The translations under genes and the position numbers were made by a program. Positions 5,354-8,101 of a DNA stretch of 8,101 bases are shown one piece after another (positions within the stretch are counted from its first letter, which is position 1; each line of letters opens with the position of its first letter). Below the pieces are notes generated by a model. The model was given only the letters and a program-made list of their open reading frames with translations. It searched no databases and was not told where the DNA came from. The DNA lies in NCBI GenBank assembly GCA_025463105.1, contig JAOAPW010000255.1, positions 1-8,101 of the forward strand. Reading direction: 5' to 3'. The DNA comes from Candidatus Acidiferrum typicum. Lineage in GTDB: Bacteria > Acidobacteriota > Terriglobia > Acidiferrales > UBA7541.

Positions 5354-6697
5354 CTACTCAATTGTGCGGCCGGCGTCGATGAAGAACCACGCCAGGCCGC
5401 TGATTACCGTGACCAGCGCCGCAAAATCCAGTGCGTAGCTCCAGCCGAGTTTTGTCGCAATCAGCGCGGTTACCACCGGAGACGCCGCGCCTCCCAGGCT
5501 GCCGAACGTGGCCATGATTCCCGAAATCGAGCCGGAACATTTTGTGGATATGTCCGTGCACGTCGTATAGAGAATCGCAGACGCTGCGAAATTAAATCCC
5601 GCGGCAATCGCCAACTGTAAGAGAGCCGCGGTGTTGTTCGACGTGTGGCTTCCGGACCACAGCAATAATGCCGAGCCCGCTATGCCGATCCACGCAGTCG
5701 CGCGGCGGCCTTTCTGTTTTCCCAGCTTTTCAACTGCGCGATCGGAAAGCCAGCCCCAAAAAGGCACCATGATGATGTTGGCGACAAATGGCGCCGAGCC
5801 CCAAAAACTTGCTTTTGAAACCGTGACTCCACGGATTTTCACCAGGTAAACAAAAAACCAGGTAAAAAAAATATAGAGCGGATACACCAGGCAAAAATGA
5901 GAAATCATGAGTCCCCAGATCGAAGGACTGGAAAATACCTTGCTCCAGGGCATGCTTCTGACTCGTGAAACCTGTTCCTGTAGTGGTTTCACTTCAGTTC
6001 GAGCAGGACCCGCGATCAGCGCGAGCTCAGATGCATTCACGCGTGGATTTTCTTGCGGCCGATCAGTCACATACGAGTAGCAAATGAAGCCGGCAAGTAT
6101 TCCGATCAGTCCTACAACTAGAAAAGGCGCTCTCCAGCCGTAAGCGATTGCCATCCTGGTGATCAGGACGGGCGCAATAATTCCCGCAACGCCCACGCCC
6201 GAGAGAAATATGCTCGTTCCGAGGCCACGCTCATTCGGTCCGAGCCAATATCCCATCAATTTATTTCCGACAGGAAACGCTGCCGACTCTCCAACGCCCA
6301 TGAGAAAACGCACGATTGCAAAAGCCCAGGCTGCACCGACCAAATTCAAGATGGGCAAGCGTGGCGCGATTGTCGTGAGTGCCGTAAATGCAGAGAACCA
6401 TAGAATTGCTCCCGCCAGGACGCGGCGCGACCCGAAACGATCGGCTAGCCAGCCTCCGGGCAGATGAAACCATGCGTAACCCAGGCTGAATGCTCCCAGA
6501 ATCCAGCCCATCGTCTGCGTTGTGAAGTTGAACTCTTCCTGAAAAGTCTTGGCGACGATCCCCAGATTTAGTCGGTCGACGTAAGTGAGCCCGGTGACAA
6601 ATGCCACCAGCGCTACGACGCTCCACCGCACGCGAGTCGGAACTGCGATCGACTCGGCCACTTGTCCAGACTTGAGCGGTGAAGAAGTTGAGACCAA
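5354..6697 (-). CDS. ACS-type major facilitator superfamily transporter
   Basis: An inner-membrane secondary transporter, 447 residues from the TTG at 6697, with about 12 hydrophobic segments (first near 24-40, last near 420-440) and a central cytoplasmic loop around 211-258. Typical motifs of the anion:cation symporter (ACS, hexuronate/glucarate/tartrate-like) family are TYVDRLNLGIVA (38-49), MGWILGAFSLGYAWFHLPGG (63-82), motif A GGWLADRFGSRR (81-92), FLMGVGESAAFP (131-142), NERGLGTSIFLSG (155-167) and WLSDRAVEKLG (316-326). Known ACS members mostly carry organic anions, so the substrate is probably a carboxylate, but it cannot be read from the sequence. The frame is open upstream to 6931, yet that part overlaps the DUF4387 gene in another frame and is not membrane-like. 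AAAGGAG 6 nt before the TTG decides the start. It is the last gene of the AtuA-DUF4387 cluster, only 11 nt after the DUF4387 stop. Confidence 0.88.
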   Translation of the reverse strand: MVSTSSPLKSGQVAESIAVPTRVRWSVVALVAFVTGLTYVDRLNLGIVAKTFQEEFNFTTQTMGWILGAFSLGYAWFHLPGGWLADRFGSRRVLAGAILWFSAFTALTTIAPRLPILNLVGAAWAFAIVRFLMGVGESAAFPVGNKLMGYWLGPNERGLGTSIFLSGVGVAGIIAPVLITRMAIAYGWRAPFLVVGLIGILAGFICYSYVTDRPQENPRVNASELALIAGPARTEVKPLQEQVSRVRSMPWSKVFSSPSIWGLMISHFCLVYPLYIFFTWFFVYLVKIRGVTVSKASFWGSAPFVANIIMVPFWGWLSDRAVEKLGKQKGRRATAWIGIAGSALLLWSGSHTSNNTAALLQLAIAAGFNFAASAILYTTCTDISTKCSGSISGIMATFGSLGGAASPVVTALIATKLGWSYALDFAALVTVISGLAWFFIDAGRTIE

Positions 6698-6703
6698 TGA
6701 AGT

Positions 6704-6710
6704 CTCCTTT
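6704..6710 (-). promoter_or_regulatory. Ribosome binding site that sets the transporter TTG start
   Basis: AAAGGAG on the minus strand, 6 nt before the TTG at 6697, overlapping the TAA stop of the preceding DUF4387 gene (6709-6711). This suggests translational coupling and rules out the far longer upstream frame. Confidence 0.75.
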
Positions 6711-7023
6711 AACCCGTTTCCACCTGCAACCGAATCAGAGGTCCATGAAACTGGCCGCCATAAACATCGGTGTCGCCCACGTCTCCGGAGAAAACCGGAC
6801 GGGGAATCGAAATTTTTACGGTAAGGAGCGATTCGATCACGAAGAATTTCACTTGCTTCAAATCTACTTTGTAAAGCTGCGCGATGAACTCCGGGGAGAG
6901 TTTGCCGCTCGCCATCACTTCGCGGAAACAAGCTTCATCCTTGAACATGATGTCGAAAGTCAGCTCAAACGGCCCCGCGTTCTTGCTGCGAATCAATTTC
7001 GTAAATTGCCAGAGTTCGCGCAC
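6709..7023 (-). CDS. DUF4387 domain protein
   Basis: A 104-residue cytoplasmic protein that is essentially one DUF4387 domain. Recognisable conserved blocks are LIRSKNAGPFELTFDIMF (10-27) and SGDVGDTDVYGGQFHGPL (79-96), the latter rich in Gly and Asp. There is no signal peptide or membrane segment. DUF4387 is known as a small domain that follows, or is fused to, AtuA/DUF1446 proteins; its biochemical role is not established as far as I know. Here it is a separate gene starting 20 nt after the AtuA stop and ending 11 nt before the transporter, so it probably works as a partner subunit of the AtuA protein. The start is a GTG giving MRELWQFTKLIRSKN, which matches the family's N-terminus; GGAG lies 11 nt upstream, a rather long spacing. 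Confidence 0.87.
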   Translation of the reverse strand: MRELWQFTKLIRSKNAGPFELTFDIMFKDEACFREVMASGKLSPEFIAQLYKVDLKQVKFFVIESLLTVKISIPRPVFSGDVGDTDVYGGQFHGPLIRLQVETG

Positions 7024-7043
7024 TGTTTTTAGTTCTCCGGAGA

Positions 7044-8101
7044 TTACAAGTTCTCGAACGTCATGCGAAACGGCTTGCAGGGATCATCCAGATGCCAGAC
7101 ATGATTTGCGCAAAAGCGATAGACGGGACCCATGTCCGCGCCCGGCGGCGAAAATGGAAATGCCAGATTGCTGATCAATCCTTGATGTTCCGGGATCGGG
7201 TGATGCAATCCGCTATGCCAAACGATGGGCAAAATATCTGCGGCCAGCGACTGAGAGGCTGCAACGACGTCTATTATCAGCCCAACCTCATGTCCTTCCA
7301 CTTGGGGACAGGGTTCAGCCTGGCCGAGTGTGCCATTAGCGCCGTAAACTCGAAACTGCAGCGTGTAATCATCGCGATTTAATTTCATGCTGTCCGCAAT
7401 CTTTCGCTCGACCACGGCGCGAAGACCACTCAGAAATGTGTCCAGTTGGCGCAGGACGAGCGGATCTCGAATTCCGGCGACCACGATGGATCGATAGCCG
7501 GCCAGCGCGGCACCTTCGATCTTGACCGTGTATTTCTCGGCGGGAATAAACCGCGCACCGCTCACACGAACCGCCCTGTCGCTGATCGCTTCGTAATTCG
7601 CGGAAGTCGTATCGACCGTGCCTCCGGACTCGACTAGATGAAACGGATCCGCATTTTCATACAAATTGTGCGCGGCGACGCTTTGCGGTGTGCAGCGAAA
7701 AGCGGGATTCGGCGGTTCCATGGTGAACCCATCCTGATCGAGCTCCGCCGCCATGCAATCCGGATAGAAGCGCTGCGCCACGGCCGCCGAGCCGCATTCG
7801 AGAATTTTCCCGGCGTGAAAAGCGATATGCTTCGGAATTCCCTCCAGCACCGGCAACGCGGCATAGATGGCCAAGTCGCTGCAACGCCCTGCAATCACAA
7901 CTTTCGCTCCTGCATTCAGCGCCGATTGGATTGGCTCGATGCCTATCATGGCGACGAATCGTTCCGCTTGCAGGATTGAAGTTTCCTGAAGATCTGGAGC
8001 GGGACAGAGCGGAGCAATCCGGTCTTCGCGGAATGCCGCAGCAAGCAATTCTTTCGGGATTTCGCTGTCAATCGCCGCCAGCTTGAAGTGCCAGCTATTT
8101 T
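7044..8101 (-). CDS. AtuA / DUF1446 family protein, 5' end outside window
   Basis: 351 codons are visible and the frame is open to the window edge, so the N-terminus is missing. It is a soluble protein of the AtuA (acyclic terpene utilization, DUF1446) family, named after a gene of the Pseudomonas citronellol/geraniol pathway; the reaction is not established to my knowledge. Family-typical blocks, numbered within the visible fragment, are VVIAGRCSDLAIYAALPVLE (67-86), HAGKILECGSAAVAQRFYPD (95-114), HLVESGGTVDTTSANYEAI (154-172), EKYTVKIEGAALAGYRSIVV (188-207) and a C-terminal HHPIPEH...FENL. The fragment ends without a DUF4387 domain, which the next gene supplies 20 nt downstream. Context (partner subunit plus organic-anion-type transporter) suggests catabolism of an imported acid, not necessarily a terpene. 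The TTG at 8048 is internal: the open frame upstream of it also fits the family (WHFKLAAIDSEI). Confidence 0.85.
   Translation of the reverse strand, partial: NSWHFKLAAIDSEIPKELLAAAFREDRIAPLCPAPDLQETSILQAERFVAMIGIEPIQSALNAGAKVVIAGRCSDLAIYAALPVLEGIPKHIAFHAGKILECGSAAVAQRFYPDCMAAELDQDGFTMEPPNPAFRCTPQSVAAHNLYENADPFHLVESGGTVDTTSANYEAISDRAVRVSGARFIPAEKYTVKIEGAALAGYRSIVVAGIRDPLVLRQLDTFLSGLRAVVERKIADSMKLNRDDYTLQFRVYGANGTLGQAEPCPQVEGHEVGLIIDVVAASQSLAADILPIVWHSGLHHPIPEHQGLISNLAFPFSPPGADMGPVYRFCANHVWHLDDPCKPFRMTFENL

Noticed and set aside
5303..5620. Plus-strand open frame of 105 codons starting next to TATACT and GAGGAC.
   Set aside because: It lies almost wholly antisense to the transporter's conserved C-terminal half, and its product is charged, low-complexity and matches no family I know.
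6698..6931. N-terminal extension of the transporter frame up to 6931.
   Set aside because: It overlaps the conserved DUF4387 gene in another frame, is Arg-rich and not membrane-like, and a strong Shine-Dalgarno supports the TTG at 6697.

Overview
The window looks like a core-metabolism segment of a moderately GC-rich Gram-negative-like bacterium. I would guess an acidobacterium. That guess rests on the style of the proteins (PyrD, a ThiD opening with TIAGFDPSAGAG, an RlpA with ATAASPTLPFG), on the frequent TTG and GTG starts, and on an intergenic CACAGAC-TGAA-GTCTGTG hairpin. It comes from memory and has not been checked by a search.

Layout. (1) Positions 1-1227, minus strand: the start of a septal-ring RlpA-type protein, cut by the window edge, preceded by pyrD (class 1B-type dihydroorotate dehydrogenase). 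(2) Positions 1346-4186, plus strand: pyrR-pyrB-pyrC, divergent from pyrD across about 118 bp. PyrR is an uracil phosphoribosyltransferase/regulator family member, PyrB is aspartate carbamoyltransferase, and PyrC is a class I dihydroorotase whose start overlaps the pyrB end. PyrB, PyrC and PyrD together cover steps 2 to 4 of UMP synthesis. The carbamoyl-phosphate synthase genes, pyrK, pyrE and pyrF are not in the window. (3) Positions 4187-4292: a short convergent intergenic region with two hairpins. (4) Positions 4293-5174, minus strand: thiD (hydroxymethylpyrimidine phosphate kinase of thiamine synthesis). Its leader of about 180 bp holds a strong terminator-like hairpin and a hairpin that presents the ribosome binding site. 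(5) Positions 5354-8101, minus strand: a tight cluster of an AtuA/DUF1446-family protein (5' end outside the window), a DUF4387 protein and an ACS-type major facilitator transporter. It reads as an uptake-plus-catabolism module whose substrate is unknown.

Most of the window is ordinary housekeeping sequence. The least understood part is the AtuA-DUF4387-transporter cluster. Other points of interest are the RlpA with Ser where the conserved DPBB histidine should be, the palindrome touching the pyrD start, and the thiD leader structures. I saw no RNA genes, CRISPR arrays, insertion sequences or phage genes.
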